Below are positions 26,748 through 38,763 of a stretch of 42,978 bases of DNA, in pieces. Source of the DNA: a gamma proteobacterium symbiont of Taylorina sp. (GTDB taxonomy: Bacteria > Pseudomonadota > Gammaproteobacteria > GRL18). The position numbers and the translations under genes are program-made. Where the stretch lies: contig JAHXIV010000023.1 of NCBI GenBank assembly GCA_025655455.1, positions 1 to 42,978 of the forward strand, in the 5' to 3' direction. How positions within the stretch are numbered: the stretch's first letter is position 1; the number at the start of each line of letters is the position of its first letter. The notes beneath the pieces are model-generated. The model saw only the letters and a program-made list of their open reading frames with translations, ran no database searches and was not told where the DNA came from.

Positions 26748-26834
26748 TTCACCCAAAATCTATTCCTTATATCTTATTAAATGGTTCATCTCTATCTATT
26801 CTGACGGCTGTTAGGCTATTATCCTCAAAATATA

Positions 26835-29171
26835 TTACAATTTAAAACTATCTACCTGCTGTTGTAATTTATGTGCCAGGGATGATATTTCTTCATTAGC
26901 TTTTGCTGTTTCCTGTGCACCGGTGACATTTTGTTCTGTCATCCGTTCAATTTGTGAAATATTAGCACTAATTTCACCTGCAACAGAACTCTGGCTTTCA
27001 GTTGTAATTGCAATTTGAGAACTCATGTCCCTTATTTTAGTCACTTCAGCAACCACTATATTTAGCGTATCTCCAGTCTCTTTAGCATGTGCTACTGCTT
27101 CTTTTGCCCGATTCTGACTCAGCCCCATGGACTCAACCCCACGATGAGAAGCCTGGTGCAGCTTTTCAATGGTTTGATTAATTTCATGAGCAGAATCCTG
27201 GGTTCGACTGGCCAGCGTACGTACTTCATCCGCCACCACAGCAAAGCCTCTACCCTGTTCACCCGCACGAGCAGCCTCAATAGCAGCATTGAGCGCTAAT
27301 AAGTTAGTCTGTTCAGCAATGCCTTGTATCACTTCTAAAATTGTTGCAATATCAGTACTATTTTTTTCAATTTCTTCAATAAGTCCAGCTGTACCATCAA
27401 TATCATCTGAAAGTTTTTTAATCACATCGATAGTTTCCAGCATAGCGCTTTGACCTTTTTCAACCTCTGAATTCACTTCAGTGGCGGCATTGGCGGCTTC
27501 AGTCGTATGTTCAGCAACCTCATTCACCGTCGCATTCATTTGTAATATTTTAGAAGAAACCTGACTGGTTTGTTGATTTTGCTCTTCTAAGGTCTGATTC
27601 ATACTTTCTGTTATTGCAGCAGTCTGTTCTGCCGTGGTGGAAAGCTGCATGGAGGCTGCACTCACATGCTGAATACTCTCAGACATTTTATCCATCATGA
27701 CATTAAATGCTGATGCAGCAGAACCAATTTCATCTTTAGAATCTATGTCAGCCCGTAAGCTGAGATCGGCATCATCCCCCACATGAACCAGTATTTTACT
27801 CAAACGGACAATTGGATTAGCAATGGTTCCGGAAAACCATATAGAAAGAACGGTCACCAGTAAAGTAATAATAACAAACAATATCAATACTGTTTTTAAA
27901 ATAGAGTGATTAAGTGCTTCAATGGGAGCAAATGCCTCTTTTGCACTAATCTCCGCCAGAAGTACCCAATTAACCCCTTTTATCTCAAGCGGTGTATAGG
28001 CTGATAACACTTTATTCCCTAGATAACCTGTAATAGTAGAAAAGCTGCTTTGCCCTGAGAGAGCATGATTCACTCCATCAGTATCAAAGCTCTGCAGACC
28101 AATATTACTGGATTTAGTCTGGATGGCTTTAATCTCTCTTACAGACATCCCCGATTCCTGCATTTTATCAAAATAACCTTGTTGATCTTCTACTAATAGG
28201 CGGTTAACACTCCTGGCTTTTTTATCTTTAGCAACGATATAGGTTTCACCTGACTGGCCTAAGCCCACATCTGTCCATTTTTTATGGTGTGTTAGTACAT
28301 CATTAATCTGATCAATAGATAATTGAAAAATAAGAATACCCACTTTTTTATCCCCATCAAAAATGGGAGAGGCAATAAATGCGGCCTGATCGTTATATGA
28401 AGGCAGGTAGGGTGAAAAATCACTCATTATAGTATAGTCAGAGGAACTCGCCTGATTGGCTAATCTAAAGACTTTCCCAATGCCGGTTTGAGCAAAAGGC
28501 CCGTCTTTAATAGAGGTAAAAAAATCAATTTCCTTGTAGACTGAATAAGTAATTTTTCCTGAATCCGGATCGGCAATAAAAATATCATAAAAGCCAAAAG
28601 TTTGCATATAATCTCGAAAAGAAGGGTGATATTTTTTATGCTGGTGATTATAAACAGAGCTATCTTTAAGATCACTGAGTTTATATTTTTCACCCAAAGG
28701 AAATGTATTTTTTTGTAGAAAACGGTATTGATGTTCAATAGTGCTATTTGATAAAGCAGAAATTATATGATTAATATCAATATTTTCTCCGCCATTGCGT
28801 GCTCGATAAGCATTAGTGAATATATTATTATAATAGTTACCCATCTGCTCACGTTCTTTTACCAGCTCTTGTTCCCTATTACCCATAAATGAGCCAAAGC
28901 CCACACTATTACATACCTTAAAACCATTGGCGGCATCAATGACCATTTTATTTTCTGACAGACTCTTGATTTGTCCCTGGATAATTTTGAAATAGGACTC
29001 AATATGTTCTTTAGTCAGTTCTCTGGTTGATAATAAACGCTCTTTAGCCGCAGATTCTAATGCCTCTCTGCTTTGGGATGTAGCAATATTACTAATGGAA
29101 AAACTGACAATAGTCACAGGTAATATTGCGATGATTAAACCGGAAAGTAATATTTTATTTTTTATTTTCAT
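26835..29171 (-). CDS. Methyl-accepting chemotaxis protein
   Basis: 778 residues. TM1 at about 7-29, a large periplasmic sensor region (about 30-415; the second half, with [16 protein letters not shown] and [17 protein letters not shown], looks Cache-like), TM2 at about 424-446, HAMP (447-500) and a cytoplasmic signalling hairpin. The hairpin tip, [20 protein letters not shown] near 620-640, binds CheA/CheW. No C-terminal CheR-binding pentapeptide is present (it ends DSFKL). The ligand is unknown. A candidate sigma-28 promoter lies upstream at 29252-29278. No che operon is next to it. Confidence 0.96.
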   Translation of the reverse strand: MKIKNKILLSGLIIAILPVTIVSFSISNIATSQSREALESAAKERLLSTRELTKEHIESYFKIIQGQIKSLSENKMVIDAANGFKVCNSVGFGSFMGNREQELVKEREQMGNYYNNIFTNAYRARNGGENIDINHIISALSNSTIEHQYRFLQKNTFPLGEKYKLSDLKDSSVYNHQHKKYHPSFRDYMQTFGFYDIFIADPDSGKITYSVYKEIDFFTSIKDGPFAQTGIGKVFRLANQASSSDYTIMSDFSPYLPSYNDQAAFIASPIFDGDKKVGILIFQLSIDQINDVLTHHKKWTDVGLGQSGETYIVAKDKKARSVNRLLVEDQQGYFDKMQESGMSVREIKAIQTKSSNIGLQSFDTDGVNHALSGQSSFSTITGYLGNKVLSAYTPLEIKGVNWVLLAEISAKEAFAPIEALNHSILKTVLILFVIITLLVTVLSIWFSGTIANPIVRLSKILVHVGDDADLSLRADIDSKDEIGSAASAFNVMMDKMSESIQHVSAASMQLSTTAEQTAAITESMNQTLEEQNQQTSQVSSKILQMNATVNEVAEHTTEAANAATEVNSEVEKGQSAMLETIDVIKKLSDDIDGTAGLIEEIEKNSTDIATILEVIQGIAEQTNLLALNAAIEAARAGEQGRGFAVVADEVRTLASRTQDSAHEINQTIEKLHQASHRGVESMGLSQNRAKEAVAHAKETGDTLNIVVAEVTKIRDMSSQIAITTESQSSVAGEISANISQIERMTEQNVTGAQETAKANEEISSLAHKLQQQVDSFKL

Positions 29172-29251
29172 TGCAGCTATCCTTGATATGGCTGATGCAG
29201 AGATAAATACATTATAATATAGAAATATAATAAATAAGAACTGTTTTATTA

Positions 29252-29278
29252 GTATCGGCAGAAATAAAAAAAGGTTAA
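29252..29278 (-). promoter_or_regulatory. Candidate sigma-28 (FliA) promoter of the chemoreceptor gene
   Basis: On the minus strand TTAACCTT (29271-29278), 11 bases, then GCCGATAC (29252-29259). The flagellar consensus is TAAAGTTT-N11-GCCGATAA, so the -10 matches in seven of eight positions and spacing is exact; the -35 is weaker. It lies about 80 bases before the ATG. Confidence 0.5.
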
Positions 29279-29302
29279 ATTAAGTTGTTTGAATATCAAT
29301 AT

Positions 29303-30646
29303 CTAAATATTTTTTTTCACTTTCTCATCCAGTGACTTTAAATAGGCTAACTTTTCTTTCAGCTTAATTTCCAGACCGCGTTCTTCGGGATAATAAAATT
29401 GAGTCCCTGATAATTCAGGGGGGAGATAAGTTTGTCCCGCAGAAAATGCTTCTGCTTCATTATGAGAATATCGATATTCTTCCCCATAGCCCATTGATTT
29501 TAATAACTTTGTGGGAGCATTACGCAAGTGAACCGGTACCTCAAGAGAAGCTGATTCTTTTGCACAGCTCATGGCATTCTTAAATGCACTATAAACCGCA
29601 TTACTTTTAGGTGCTAAAGCACAATAAACAGCAGCCTGGGCAATCGCACGATTACCCTCTGCCGGCCCCAGTCGCTCAAAGGCATCCCAGGCATTAAGGG
29701 CGACCTGCATAGCACGGGGATCAGCATTACCAATATCTTCTGAAGCAATTGCAAGCAACCGTCTGGCAATGGTCAACGGATCAGCTCCAGCTTCAATCAT
29801 GCGTGACATCCAGTATAGCGCACCATCAGCCGAGGAACCTCGCACTGATTTATGAAAAGCTGAGAGTTGCTCATAAAACAAATCACCGCCTTTATCAAAG
29901 CGATGCTGACGATCAGATGCAACCTGCGTAATAAGCTCACTACTGAGAATATTTCTGCCATCCCGGATCTCTGCCAGATCGGCAGCAATTTCAATAAGGT
30001 TTAATAATCTGCGTGCATCACCATCTGCACTCATCACCAGATAATTTTTATCTTCCGGCGTCATAAACAGCTTTTTTTGCCCCAGACCCTGTTCCTCATT
30101 TTTCAGAACACGATCAAGCAAAACCAATAGCTCATCCTGAGTAAGGGATTTTAATAAGTAGACTCTGGTACGCGATAATAATGCATTATTGAGTTCAAAT
30201 GACGGGTTTTCAGTCGTTGCCCCCACAAACACAAAGGTGCCATCTTCTATATAGGGTAAAAAAGCATCCTGTTGTGATTTATTAAAGCGATGAACTTCAT
30301 CCACAAATAACACTGTAGTTTGTTGATAAGCCTGATAATGCTGTCGAGCATATTCAATTGATTGACGAATTTCTTTCACACCGGAAAGTACTGCTGAAAT
30401 AGCCAAAAACTGTGCCTTGGCATAGTGTGCAATCATACGTGCTAATGTTGTTTTGCCAACACCGGGCGGCCCCCATAAAATCATGGAATGCGGATGACCG
30501 GATTGCAATGAAATTCTTAGGGGTTTACCTTCGCCTAATAAATGACTTTGTCCGAAAAAATGTTCCAGTGAATGTGGACGCATTCTATCTGCCAATGGAC
30601 TAAACTTTAAGGCAGGTTCTAAAGCAGGATCAGAGTCAAATAACAT
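29303..30646 (-). CDS. rarA: Replication-associated recombination protein A (MgsA/RarA)
   Basis: 447 residues from the ATG at 30646 (a TTG one codon upstream is possible). An AAA+ ATPase acting at stalled replication forks. Walker A is [16 protein letters not shown], Walker B is [20 protein letters not shown], and sensor 1 is [14 protein letters not shown]. The C-terminal MgsA domain carries [20 protein letters not shown] and GYLPPEL-like [15 protein letters not shown]. It is complete. Upstream lies a palindromic repeat and yejK on the same strand. Confidence 0.96.
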   Translation of the reverse strand: MLFDSDPALEPALKFSPLADRMRPHSLEHFFGQSHLLGEGKPLRISLQSGHPHSMILWGPPGVGKTTLARMIAHYAKAQFLAISAVLSGVKEIRQSIEYARQHYQAYQQTTVLFVDEVHRFNKSQQDAFLPYIEDGTFVFVGATTENPSFELNNALLSRTRVYLLKSLTQDELLVLLDRVLKNEEQGLGQKKLFMTPEDKNYLVMSADGDARRLLNLIEIAADLAEIRDGRNILSSELITQVASDRQHRFDKGGDLFYEQLSAFHKSVRGSSADGALYWMSRMIEAGADPLTIARRLLAIASEDIGNADPRAMQVALNAWDAFERLGPAEGNRAIAQAAVYCALAPKSNAVYSAFKNAMSCAKESASLEVPVHLRNAPTKLLKSMGYGEEYRYSHNEAEAFSAGQTYLPPELSGTQFYYPEERGLEIKLKEKLAYLKSLDEKVKKNI

Positions 30647-30688
30647 CAATTCAGATTCTCAATTTCTCAACTTGTTTATCATTTTAAA

Positions 30689-30723
30689 CTCTGGTTCCCA
30701 TGCTCCTGCGCGGGAACGGAGAG
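30689..30723. repeat. Palindromic repeat between yejK and rarA
   Basis: CTCTGGTTCCC ... GGGAACGGAGAG forms a hairpin with a perfect GTTCCC/GGGAAC inner stem and a CTCTG/CGGAGAG outer stem around an ATGCTCCTGCGC loop. It resembles the GTTCCCA-GCTC-GCG-GGGAAC intergenic repeat common in proteobacteria. Confidence 0.6.
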
Positions 30724-30736
30724 CGTTTGTGGTACT

Positions 30737-31789
30737 TTATCGTTTTAATAATTGTGCTTTCAAAGCAGCAGGCAGATCACTAATGGTTAATGTTTCTTTT
30801 TCAATATCATAAATCACCGAATCACCCAGAGCTTCTTCATTAATCGTAATACTGATTTGTGCATTACGTCCGGTAATTTTATTAAAACGACGAATCACCG
30901 ACTTATTTGGAGAGACTTCGTCAGTTAAATTAAACTGTTCACTATTCACATAACTCATAAAGTCATCAATAGCCCCTTCAGCTACGCCTTTAGTCACATG
31001 AGTTGAGAAGTCTTTTATATCAACATTTTGTCCTTTTTCAGCCTGTTCAATACAATAGTCAGAAGCTTTTTGTTTAAACTCAGATTTTTGCTGCTCTTCT
31101 TCAAACTGCTTATCACAAAATTGACCGATTGCCGTAAATAAATCACTGGTCTCCTGTTTTGAATCTGAAGATTCATCATTGCCGATAAACTTTTTAAAAT
31201 ATTCAGATAGTTTGTGGCTTTCCTTGCTCCTCACCATGGAAATATAACGCCTGGAGTCCGGTTCTTCCTGCCATTGTGTCAAATCAATACGGGCTGCCAG
31301 ATGTAATTGCTTAATATCTAAATAATCTATAGAACTAATTTCCAGTTGATTATCAACACTAACCCCGGAAACATTGTTTAACATAGCCAGCATCATAAAA
31401 TCACTGCCGAATAAAGTGTAGTGTGCAAACACCATATAGCCCCCGCTTGCCTTGACAGCCTGGTCAATATGTTGTTGTAAACAATTCATTGCCTTATGGG
31501 TATAATCAAGAAAACTATCTGATTGATCCAGGTAGGAAGCCAGCAAGGCATCCATTGACTTTACCTTATCAGCACTATCTCCCGACACATCATCCTTATC
31601 TGTGTTGCTTGTATCAGAAAAAGCACCAAACACCTTGGTTGCCTTACTATTGTAGCTTTTATTCAGTTCATCCAGAAAATTCTCCAAAATTGCACTGGAA
31701 GTGATAGTTTCCTGACTCAGTGACAAATTTGAATGAGTTGAATCTACCTGTTTTTCAAGCAAATGAACAATAAATTCTTTTATAAGCAT
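30737..31789 (-). CDS. yejK: Nucleoid-associated protein NdpA/YejK family
   Basis: 350 residues, the NA37 family of nucleoid-associated proteins found in Gammaproteobacteria. Diagnostic segments are the N-terminal KEFIVHLLEKQ, SGGYMVFAHYTLFGSDFMMLAMLNN in the middle, LDIKQLHLAARIDLTQW, and the C-terminal ITINEEALGDSVIYDIEKET. It is slightly longer than typical (about 335) because of an acidic insert near residues 57-80. The ATG start is clear. It is divergent from sqr across 270 bases with AT-rich sequence. Confidence 0.95.
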   Translation of the reverse strand: MLIKEFIVHLLEKQVDSTHSNLSLSQETITSSAILENFLDELNKSYNSKATKVFGAFSDTSNTDKDDVSGDSADKVKSMDALLASYLDQSDSFLDYTHKAMNCLQQHIDQAVKASGGYMVFAHYTLFGSDFMMLAMLNNVSGVSVDNQLEISSIDYLDIKQLHLAARIDLTQWQEEPDSRRYISMVRSKESHKLSEYFKKFIGNDESSDSKQETSDLFTAIGQFCDKQFEEEQQKSEFKQKASDYCIEQAEKGQNVDIKDFSTHVTKGVAEGAIDDFMSYVNSEQFNLTDEVSPNKSVIRRFNKITGRNAQISITINEEALGDSVIYDIEKETLTISDLPAALKAQLLKR

Positions 31790-32056
31790 AATAGTGTTTT
31801 ACTCTCAATATATGGATAGGTACTTCTACTGACTAGCAATAAAAAATAAGCTCATATTGTACTTTATTTAAGAGTAGTTTTCAGCTAAACTGGCACAGTT
31901 GTATTATATAGCATTATTAAAAATATAACATATTGAATTGCAACAAAAAAAATTATAAGAGTTGCACTTTTAATTAACTTGATACATTTCTGCAGACTGA
32001 TATACATATTTTATAATATCATAAAAAATTTCAAACCATTTATCAGGAGATAATAA

Positions 32057-33328
<1,272 letters not shown>

Positions 33329-33353
33329 ACTTTTACTCCGCCCCCCTTAAAAA

Positions 33354-35579
33354 CTAATCAGTCACCCTATAAACCTCAATCACATTGGGCAGCTGACTGA
33401 TTCGGTTCAATGCCCTGCTTAATTGTGCAATACCTGCAATTTCCAGAGACAGGCGCATTCTGGCTGAATAATCTGATTTATTTGTTGAAGTATTCACATC
33501 CAGTACATTAATTTCTAAATTTGCTAATATGGAAGTAATATCTCTTAATAAGCCCTGTCTATCCATGGCAATTAGTTCAATTTTGACGGTATAACATTGA
33601 TTAATTTCATGGTTCCATTCCACTTCAATCAAACGTTCACTATTTTCTTCTAAAGCATGATGGACATTGTGACAGTCACTGCGATGAATCGTAATACCAC
33701 GCATTTTAGTGATAAAACCAATGATCTCATCACCGGGCACCGGTTTGCAGCATTGTGCAATTTGCGTTAAAACATTATCAACACCATAAATAGTGACATC
33801 ACCGGAACCTTGCGGTAATAACTCAATGGTTTGCTGTACCGGCGGCTCATGTTCTGTTTTATGTTGATGTTCTTTGTGCCCTCCCAACTCTTGAATAGAT
33901 GAAGCAATTTGACCACCGGTCACTTCTCCTCGTCCAATTTCAGCAAACAACTGCTCTGCATTATCAAGATGAAAGTGTTGAGCTAATTTATCATGAGAAA
34001 TATTTGGAATGGCCAGACGATGTAATTCTTTCTCTAAAATTTCCCGTCCAGCCAGCAAATTATGATCATAGTTCTGCTGCTTAAACCAGTGTCTGACTTT
34101 TGCTCTGGCACGGGAAGTTTTAAGATAGCCTAACTGCGGGTTCAGCCAGTCCCGACTGGGAGAACCATTTTTTGTTGTCAGAATATGAACCTGTTCACCA
34201 CTTTTCAATTCATAGGTCAATGCCACCATTTTGCCATTTACCTTGGCACCCCGGCAACGAGCACCAACTTCTGTGTGAACATAAAAAGCAAAGTCCAGAG
34301 GTGTTGCACCCTGAGGTAGATCAACAATCTCACCCTCCGGAGTCATTACATAAACTCGATCCTGAAAAACCTCAGATTTAAAGCGATCAATGAAATCTCC
34401 CGCATTTTTCTCTTCATCTTTCCATTCTAATAATTGCCTCAGCCAGGCAATTTTTTGATCATATTGACTGCCCTCTTTTCCACCCTCTTTGTAGCGCCAA
34501 TGAGAAGCAACACCGTATTCTGCATGTTTATGCATATTATAAGTGCGGATCTGGATTTCCAGAGTCTTACCCTGAGGACCGACAACAGCAGTATGAATTG
34601 ACTGATAATTATTTTCTTTAGGGGTGGCAATATAATCATCAAATTCATAGGGAATATGTCGCCAGATAGTGTGTACAACACCCAGAGCATGATAACAATC
34701 TTTTAGTTTATCCACATGAATTCGTACAGCACGTAAATCATATAACTGGTGAAAACCCAGATTTTTACGCTGCATCTTTTTCCAGATGCTATAAATATGC
34801 TTGGAACGCCCGGTTACTTCACCATCAATGTGATTTTCTGCAAGATTATCATGAATTACCTTAACTACTTCATTAATATATTTATCCCGATCCACCTTAC
34901 GCTCAGAAATATATCGCGCAATTTTTTTATAATTAACGGGATCCAGATAGCGAAAAGCCAGATCTTCCAATTCCCATTTAAGTTGCCAGATACCCAGACG
35001 ATTAGCCAGAGGTGCATAGATTTCAGCAGTTTCAGCAGCAATCAGCTTTTGTTTTTTTTCTGATAATGAACTCAGAGTACGCATATTATGCAGGCGATCC
35101 GCCAGCTTAATCATCACCACCCGAACATCTTTGGCCATAGCTAATAAAAGCTTGCGTAAATTTTCAGCTTTTAAGCCTTCCTTTTTAAATGCACCGCCGG
35201 CATCTGACTTTAGGTTGGCAAAGGCTTTCATTTTTGTTACAGAATCAACCAGCCCTGCGACATCAGCTCCGAATTTTTTTTCTAATTGTTTCAGGGTGAT
35301 ATTGGTGTCTTCAACCACATCATGCAGCAATGCCGCCATCAGAGAAGGTGTATCAAGGTTGAGAGACAGGAGTATCTCTGCGACAGAAATTACGTGAAAA
35401 ACATAAGGTTCACCAGAGGCTCTGACCTGATCACCATGTGCCTCATCTGCATATTTAAAAGCTTCATAAAGCGCTTCCAGATCAACATGCTGATGAGATT
35501 CTTTTATTTTCACAACCAGCGTATGATAACGCTCTATCGGTGTGTCATAAACATCAGTAACAGTTTCTACATAAACCAT
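33354..35579 (-). CDS. spoT: Bifunctional (p)ppGpp synthetase/hydrolase SpoT
   Basis: 741 residues. It makes and degrades (p)ppGpp in the stringent response. The hydrolase HD domain is intact: RASGEPYVFH, LLHDVVEDT and DRLHNMRTL. RelA-type enzymes lose these residues, so this is SpoT/Rel rather than RelA. The synthetase domain contains KHIYSIWKKM and YDLRAVRI, followed by TGS (VMTPEGEIVDLPQGATPLDF), a zinc-finger/CC-like region with CCKPVPGDEIIGF, and a C-terminal ACT domain (ELIAMDRQGLLRDIT). The start overlaps the stop of the small upstream gene by one base. The usual rpoZ-gmk neighbours are absent. Confidence 0.96.
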   Translation of the reverse strand: MVYVETVTDVYDTPIERYHTLVVKIKESHQHVDLEALYEAFKYADEAHGDQVRASGEPYVFHVISVAEILLSLNLDTPSLMAALLHDVVEDTNITLKQLEKKFGADVAGLVDSVTKMKAFANLKSDAGGAFKKEGLKAENLRKLLLAMAKDVRVVMIKLADRLHNMRTLSSLSEKKQKLIAAETAEIYAPLANRLGIWQLKWELEDLAFRYLDPVNYKKIARYISERKVDRDKYINEVVKVIHDNLAENHIDGEVTGRSKHIYSIWKKMQRKNLGFHQLYDLRAVRIHVDKLKDCYHALGVVHTIWRHIPYEFDDYIATPKENNYQSIHTAVVGPQGKTLEIQIRTYNMHKHAEYGVASHWRYKEGGKEGSQYDQKIAWLRQLLEWKDEEKNAGDFIDRFKSEVFQDRVYVMTPEGEIVDLPQGATPLDFAFYVHTEVGARCRGAKVNGKMVALTYELKSGEQVHILTTKNGSPSRDWLNPQLGYLKTSRARAKVRHWFKQQNYDHNLLAGREILEKELHRLAIPNISHDKLAQHFHLDNAEQLFAEIGRGEVTGGQIASSIQELGGHKEHQHKTEHEPPVQQTIELLPQGSGDVTIYGVDNVLTQIAQCCKPVPGDEIIGFITKMRGITIHRSDCHNVHHALEENSERLIEVEWNHEINQCYTVKIELIAMDRQGLLRDITSILANLEINVLDVNTSTNKSDYSARMRLSLEIAGIAQLSRALNRISQLPNVIEVYRVTD

Positions 35580-35821
35580 TATTCTACTGAGTTGCTTTTT
35601 TCAGCTGCTTTATTAATGATCATGCCGACTTTGATAACAAATAAAATAAAGGGTGCACTATGCATCAGAAAATCAAAAATATCTAACGGCTTCCGCAAAG
35701 TACCCGCCATCAGCATATTCCACTTTTCAATCAAATGCGGCTCTGCACCAAAGGGAGCAATAGCCATTAAGATTGCTAATATAATCAGCACTGGAAAGGA
35801 TAAGTTATTAATAAAATTCAT
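35579..35821 (-). CDS. Small conserved membrane protein, often labelled RND transporter
   Basis: 80 residues with two hydrophobic segments (SFPVLIILAILMAIAPF and SAPFILFVIKVGMII) separated by PHLIEKWNMLMAGTLRKPLDIFDF. The EPHL-EKW-ML--GTL--PLDIFD pattern is of a small conserved protein in Gammaproteobacteria sometimes labelled RND transporter without functional evidence. It is too small to be a transporter. Its stop overlaps the spoT start (TAATG), so the two are coupled. Confidence 0.75.
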   Translation of the reverse strand: MNFINNLSFPVLIILAILMAIAPFGAEPHLIEKWNMLMAGTLRKPLDIFDFLMHSAPFILFVIKVGMIINKAAEKSNSVE

Positions 35822-35938
35822 AATCAGCTTTTATCTCAGTTGAAATCGATTTGATGTTAGTTCAGCATTGAGAATAATTGATTTTCTCTTTAATTTCTAC
35901 CTCAAAGTGTGATATTAAAATAATTAATATTGTTCTTT

Positions 35939-36022
35939 CTATTTTACCATTTCTCTTTGCCTGTCTTCTTCCTCCTGAGCGTCAATCTCTTCACTTTTAA
36001 TTTTTTGTATTCCTGCATCCAT
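35939..36022 (-). CDS. Possible 27-residue charged peptide ORF
   Basis: ATG 36020-36022 to TAG 35939-35941, reading MDAGIQKIKSEEIDAQEEED and ending QREMVK, a highly charged helix. It lies seven bases after the stop of the GGDEF gene, on the same strand, but has no clear ribosome site (AACACAA precedes it). It could be a tiny gene, a remnant, or chance. Confidence 0.25.
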   Translation of the reverse strand: MDAGIQKIKSEEIDAQEEEDRQREMVK

Positions 36023-36029
36023 TTGTGTT

Positions 36030-38672
36030 CTACATAAACTCTACACAATTTCGACCTGCTGACTTTGCCTTAAAGAGAGCATTATCCACTCGTTTCAATA
36101 ATGCTTCTTTCCCTTCATTTTGTTTAAATAAAGTCACACCAATGCTGATACTCACATGGTCAATAATCTCAAAACTGTGAAAATCAATTTCATTTCTGAT
36201 TTTTTCAGCAAAAAGTTTAATTTCATCTGCACTGTTCTGTGGTGAAATAATGATAAATTCCTCTCCTCCCCAACGGATTAACGAATCACTTTTTCTTATT
36301 TGAAAAGAAATCATCTGACTTAACTGAGTCAGAACTTTATCACCAATATCATGTCCGAAGGTATCATTAATACTTTTGAACTTATCAATATCAAACATTA
36401 TGATCGCAAGAGAACTGCCATATCTTTTTACTCTGTCAATTTCACTATCAAGCAGTTCACTACCCTTTTGTCGATTATAGAGCCCTGTCAGATAATCGGT
36501 GGTAGCACGTAAAAGCAATTCATGCTCCATATTGATGCGTGAAGTAATATCCTTGCCTGTTGCAATATAGTATTGTATTTCCTTGTGTTCATTTAACATT
36601 GGACTGATCATCAATTCTTCATGATAAATCTGCCCTTCTTTTTTTCTATTCAGAATGGTTTTATGAAAAGTTTTCCCCGACTGAATGGTCTGCCACAAAT
36701 TCTTGTAAAAATTTTGATCATGCTTGCCTGACTTGATAATCCCTGATTTTTGGCCAATCAACTCAGAATGTTTATAGCCGGTATGTGCCACAAAGGCATC
36801 ATTGACATAAGTGATAATACCGTCTTTATCTGTAATTCGGATTAAGTCATCACTCTGTTCAATAGCCTGACTCAGTAGTTGCAACTGTTTTTTTGTTCTT
36901 TTTATATCCGTTATATCTATCACTGTACCCAGTCCGGCAAATCCCTCACCATATTTAATGGTTTCAGTGATAAGGCGTACAGTCATAGCATTACCATATT
37001 TATCTATCATGATCAGATCCTTATATTTTTTTGGGAAATGTTCACCTGACAGTCTTCTTTGAACGATATCCTTTATCTCTTTCTGGTGTGACGGCTCTAA
37101 TATTTCCCATGGTCTTTTTTGATAAAGTTCTTCAAATGTATAATGAGTCATATCAGAAAATGCCCGGTTGACGTAGATATAACGATCGGTGTAGATAAAA
37201 ATTCCCATCTGGGAATTTTCAGCAATGGTTCTAAATTTTTCCTCACTTTGTTTTAGTTGATTTTCAATCTTTTTTTTCTGAAATTCTTTTTTTTGGCGCT
37301 CTGTAATATCCTGTGACAGCATAATAAAATGCCTGGGTACAGAGTAACCTTTCTCCATACAGGTTGATAGTTCAAACCACCTTTCTCCTCCAGGTGTTAC
37401 AAGTTTGATCTGCTGACCACAGGATTGTCCATTTACGGCAGCTTCTTTCAGGGCAATCATTATTTGTTCTGCAGCATCAGCAGGTAACATTTCTGACACG
37501 CTATTGCCTATTAACGACTCTTTACTGCTGGTCAGTTTTTCTAAATTCTGAGCCCATACATCAAGGTATTTTCCCTCTTCATCCAGCTTATACATCAAAT
37601 CAGGTATTGCACCCAGTACAGCATCCTGATAATTAATCAGTTTTTCTTTTTCTAACCTTTCTCCTGATAATTTGATATTGGAACGATAGATAATAATGCT
37701 CATCAATAGAAAGACTGTCATCCCTGCCAAAATGATAATGACACCAATAATATGTTGTTCCATAAAACCAATAATACTAACTTTTCCATAATTCTTGTAA
37801 GGCTCTACTTTTAATGTTTTCAGAAGTTCATGCACAGGCTGATAATCATAGGGGAATGTCCATTCCTGAAATCTGGCTTTTTTAGCCACTGAACTATTTT
37901 GTTTTAATGATAAAAGAGCAAGAGCAACTGATCGACTGAGTTTGTTGGACACTTTTTTCGTCTTCGCTAAAGCCCATTCTGGATAAAGAGGTGAACTGAT
38001 TTTATAAGGAAAACCTGAATAGGTTTTAGGCAATATAATTTGAAAATCACTGATATCAATCTTGCCTTCAGCAGAAAATTTTTCCAGTACCCCGGTACGA
38101 ATAACGGCCACATCAACATCGCCATTTAATACAGCATCTATTTCTTTAGTCTGATTTCCAAGAAAGACTACCTCTCTGGCATCAATGAAGGGATCAAATC
38201 CATTATCTAATAATTCTTTATAACCAATCAGCCAGCCGCCAAAGCCAATTTTAGCCACACCAGCAATTTTTTTCCCCTTAAGATCATCGACTAAACGTAT
38301 TTTACTATCAGCGCGCACGATAATGGTTGAACCAAATTCAGCCACTCCATTTTTTTTAACCATGGTCAATATACGGGAAATTCCATAGTTAATTTCCAGA
38401 TCGACATAAATAGCCGGCTGAGTAATAACAAAATCAATTTTATTAAGGTTAATTTGTTGTCTGATTTCCGGCAGGTTAATTGGTTCTACCGGAATTAAGT
38501 TAAAGGTATGATGAGGTAAAGTCTGTTGTAAATAATCAATTGTTGGCTGCCATTCCCGTTTTGCTACTTCAATACCATGAATGGCAACAACAATAAAATT
38601 TACGTTTTGTGCAAAAGAAAATGCGGGTATCAATAGTATCATCAGAAAAAAAAGTTTTTTAAAATATCCCAT
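36030..38672 (-). CDS. PhnD-like sensor diguanylate cyclase with PAS domains
   Basis: 880 residues from the ATG of MGYFKKLFFLMILLIPAFSF; GGGAAGGG lies well placed just before it, and a start 11 codons earlier is less good. After a signal peptide comes a PhnD/phosphonate-binding-like periplasmic domain (about 20-290, with AGVAKIGFGGWLIG and GDVDVAVIRTG), a TM segment (about 305-327), three PAS domains (about 345-465, 480-600, 605-715) and a GGDEF domain (about 720-880). The active loop is RWGGEEFII (near 800), and RKSD five residues upstream is the inhibitory I-site. It makes cyclic-di-GMP in response to a periplasmic ligand. No EAL domain. It is a free-standing gene. Confidence 0.92.
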   Translation of the reverse strand: MGYFKKLFFLMILLIPAFSFAQNVNFIVVAIHGIEVAKREWQPTIDYLQQTLPHHTFNLIPVEPINLPEIRQQINLNKIDFVITQPAIYVDLEINYGISRILTMVKKNGVAEFGSTIIVRADSKIRLVDDLKGKKIAGVAKIGFGGWLIGYKELLDNGFDPFIDAREVVFLGNQTKEIDAVLNGDVDVAVIRTGVLEKFSAEGKIDISDFQIILPKTYSGFPYKISSPLYPEWALAKTKKVSNKLSRSVALALLSLKQNSSVAKKARFQEWTFPYDYQPVHELLKTLKVEPYKNYGKVSIIGFMEQHIIGVIIILAGMTVFLLMSIIIYRSNIKLSGERLEKEKLINYQDAVLGAIPDLMYKLDEEGKYLDVWAQNLEKLTSSKESLIGNSVSEMLPADAAEQIMIALKEAAVNGQSCGQQIKLVTPGGERWFELSTCMEKGYSVPRHFIMLSQDITERQKKEFQKKKIENQLKQSEEKFRTIAENSQMGIFIYTDRYIYVNRAFSDMTHYTFEELYQKRPWEILEPSHQKEIKDIVQRRLSGEHFPKKYKDLIMIDKYGNAMTVRLITETIKYGEGFAGLGTVIDITDIKRTKKQLQLLSQAIEQSDDLIRITDKDGIITYVNDAFVAHTGYKHSELIGQKSGIIKSGKHDQNFYKNLWQTIQSGKTFHKTILNRKKEGQIYHEELMISPMLNEHKEIQYYIATGKDITSRINMEHELLLRATTDYLTGLYNRQKGSELLDSEIDRVKRYGSSLAIIMFDIDKFKSINDTFGHDIGDKVLTQLSQMISFQIRKSDSLIRWGGEEFIIISPQNSADEIKLFAEKIRNEIDFHSFEIIDHVSISIGVTLFKQNEGKEALLKRVDNALFKAKSAGRNCVEFM

Positions 38673-38763
38673 TAGATCCCTTCCCTTGATGATATACGTC
38701 CACATTTTTAGGTATTATTATTTCATTCTAGCTGAATATTTTGAGATGTAAATTTTAAGCTGA

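Noticed and set aside
26748..26834. Possible fluoride riboswitch upstream of crcB
   Set aside because: The crcB-motif conserved segments (GGNGAUGG and the pseudoknot partner) are not present in the short leader.
30624..30640. GGATCAGAGTCAAATAA near the rarA start resembling the ubiX/mpl repeat
   Set aside because: It lacks the palindromic partner and the GGGG end, and codes for a normal RarA N-terminus, so likely chance.
31891..31900. TGGCAC resembling a sigma-54 promoter upstream of sqr
   Set aside because: No GC-containing -12 element at the required spacing.
35286..35843. A 185-codon plus-strand frame over spoT and the small membrane gene
   Set aside because: It covers two confidently identified genes on the other strand and shows no conserved motif.
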